From assembly GCA_963969395.1 (NCBI GenBank), contig OZ017799.1:6016501-6080500 (forward strand): a DNA stretch of 64,000 nt. Direction: 5' to 3'. Below are positions 62,325 through 64,000 of the stretch, piece by piece. The translations under genes and the position numbers were made by a program. The first letter of the stretch is position 1, and every line of letters starts with the position of its first letter. The notes under the pieces were generated by a model. It was not told the DNA's origin. It worked only from the letters and a program-made list of their open reading frames with translations, and did no database searches. This stretch comes from Pseudoscleropodium purum (lineage: Eukaryota > Streptophyta > Bryopsida > Hypnales > Brachytheciaceae).

Positions 62325-64000
62325 GAAGGTGGCTTCTTTCAGCTTCTCCTTCACCTTTACCACACACGATGTGCCTTGGGACAACACAAGCAACACCTTG
62401 GATGGGAGCAGATTCAATTTTGCCATGACCCAATACGTAGCTATGCCTACCCTGCGCAATATTTTCTCCCATCATTCACAGTTCGATGCATGCAACGCAC
62501 CTCGAAGACAGAACATTCTAGTGAGACCTCCAATCTTTGTAGTCGAATTTGATACAAATTACAATCCAAGTCGCGATGAGGAGTCCAACAATAACTTCAT
62601 CAGGGTTGCCAAAAACCTTGATTCTGAATATAATTTTGAAGCGTACACTCGCAACCTTTGTGGTAATGATACACACTGCTCGTATTTCTCCAATGGGAGA
62701 GTTTTCACTACTTGGATTGATTTCAATAGCTCATTCCAGACTCTGGAATTGAGAATGGCCGAAGGATCAATTCCCAAGCCCGCCCAACCTCTGTTGTTCA
62801 TTTCCAATTACAAAATTCCAAGATGGATCAGAGATGAGGTAATGCTCATGTTCTGGGCATCCTCAGATGTCAACCATTTGGAAGAGCATGAGCTCTTGTC
62901 CTGGAGCTTCTTCAGCACCGAGATTTTAGAGTCTAAGTTCCACCTGAAGCTTCAATATTTGAAGACCAAAACGTGGGTTGGTGTCACTTCAGGAGCTCTC
63001 TTTGGAACGCTTGCTGCCTTGTTGATTCTGTGGTCCGTCTTTTCATTTACATCGCCATCCACCAGTTCCACTGCTTTGGGTTATTCCACAGGCCCATGTG
63101 TCTTCTCGTATAATGAGCTCTCGAAAGCAACAAACAACTTTGATGAAAGAACTGTGCTTGGACGTGGCGGATCAGGAGTTGTTTACAAAGGCTCTTTGGA
63201 AGGTGAGAGGAGTTTATATTTTCAGTTACAGTTTCTAGTGAATTTTAGGTGATTTGTGGTGGGATGGTAACTAAGCAGTCAATCGTGCATGAATTTCGTA
63301 ACTCATGCGCTTTTGAATTTTGACAATGTTGTCTAACTTGCATCTAATAATAGTCTTAAACAACATCAAAAGCTCCTTTCAAATAAGACATACAAGCTTG
63401 TTCATGAATTGCATTAAAAACTTAGGTAGTCATCTTCCCTCTTTGTATACCATCTTTGTAAGATGTTTATGTTCAATCAAGAAATAATTCAATTCAATGT
63501 CATGATGAAATTCATGTTTGATCTAGGTGGTGGTATTTTGGTTGCTGTGAAACAAATCAACATATCAGAATTTGCACAAGCTGAATCCCTTTTTCATGCT
63601 GAAGTGGCAAGTCTAGGCCAAATTCAACATCAAAATGTGGTGAAGTTGCAAGGATGGTGCCAAGAGAAAGGTAAATTGTTATTAGTATATGATTATTTGT
63701 CCAATAGAACTCTCAATGATTGGCTTTACAAAAATGGTACCCAACAAATTCTATCACTAAAAATGCGGCTTTCCATTCTTGAAGGGGTGGGTACAGCCCT
63801 AAAATACTTGCATGAAGATTGCTCAAGTTGTATTTTGCACCGTGACATCAAGTCTAGTAATGTGTTGTTAGATGCGGATTTCAATGCCTATATTGGAGAC
63901 TTTGGACTTCCCTGTTTAATGGACCACCACAAATTGGAGAAGACAACTTTGGCAGCGGGCACATTTGGCTATATAGCTCCTGAGTTACCATACACGGGCA

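Larger units (their letters stand above)
55385..64000 (+). pseudogene. L-type lectin receptor-like kinase, disrupted by a stop codon and a retrotransposon; runs off the window
   Basis: Family role: plasma-membrane Ser/Thr kinase with an extracellular legume-lectin domain. The coding pieces are 55385-55643, 62330-63202 and 63527 onwards (intron 63203-63526, GT-AG, phase 1). The first piece gives a hydrophobic signal-peptide-like start and the lectin opening IAFPNFSPQGDF. Codon 51 is TGA (55535-55537). The retrotransposon 55644-62324 then splits the lectin domain, and the frame resumes exactly after the GAAGG duplication with ASFSFSFTFTTHD. VVEFDTNYNP (metal-site region) and a membrane span (GVTSGALFGTLAALLILWSV) follow. 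The kinase shows GRGGSGVVYKG, VAVK, HRDIKSSN, DFG and APE. The kinase half is well preserved, so loss of function looks recent, unless a shorter transcript starts inside or past the element. The 3' end is outside the window. Confidence 0.88.

Overview
The window is nuclear DNA of a land plant. The evidence is spliced genes with GT-AG introns, cinnamyl-alcohol-dehydrogenase-like genes, a peroxisomal plant acyl-activating enzyme, a legume-lectin receptor kinase, a chromodomain Ty3 (gypsy) retrotransposon and several MITE-like elements. Genes are far apart and the intergenic DNA is very A+T rich and full of decayed repeats. I lean towards a non-flowering lineage because the proteins are only moderately like the angiosperm ones I know, but I cannot name the species.

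Layout. 2.2-6.1 kb and 19.1-23.0 kb (minus): two intact five-exon CAD-like genes, each 356 aa with seven residue differences, lying in a direct duplication that can be followed in pieces to about 10.3 and 25.9 kb. Exons 2-5 and their introns are nearly identical, whereas exon 1 and the promoters are clearly more diverged. This looks like gene conversion inside an older duplication. 7-32.7 kb: no convincing gene; a Stowaway-like MITE, five of the six copies of a CATTAGAAG-ended MITE-like family and decayed dispersed repeats. 32.75 kb (minus): tRNA-Leu(CAA). 33.7-35.9 kb (plus): five-exon glutathione-peroxidase-like gene whose last intron carries a 326-bp hAT-type element with a perfect 8-bp target duplication; the protein lacks the catalytic Gln and the usual plant resolving Cys. 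36.9-39.1 kb: decayed partial copy of the 3' part of the acyl-activating-enzyme locus. 39.7-41.2 kb (minus): decayed multi-pass membrane protein gene. 47.3-51.3 kb (minus): intact four-exon AMP-forming acyl-CoA ligase, 563 aa, ending in the peroxisomal signal SKL. 55.4-64 kb (plus): lectin receptor-like kinase gene, broken by an early stop codon and by a 6.68-kb chromovirus inserted in its lectin domain with a 5-bp target duplication; its kinase domain runs off the window.

How it fits together. The two CAD-like enzymes (hydroxycinnamaldehyde reduction) and the cinnamate/benzoate-type CoA ligase candidate are all plausible phenylpropanoid/benzenoid genes within 50 kb. This is suggestive but is not proof of a functional cluster. 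The most striking unexplained structure is an array of perfect heat-shock-element motifs directly upstream of the TATA box in the retrotransposon LTRs, which suggests a heat-responsive element family.
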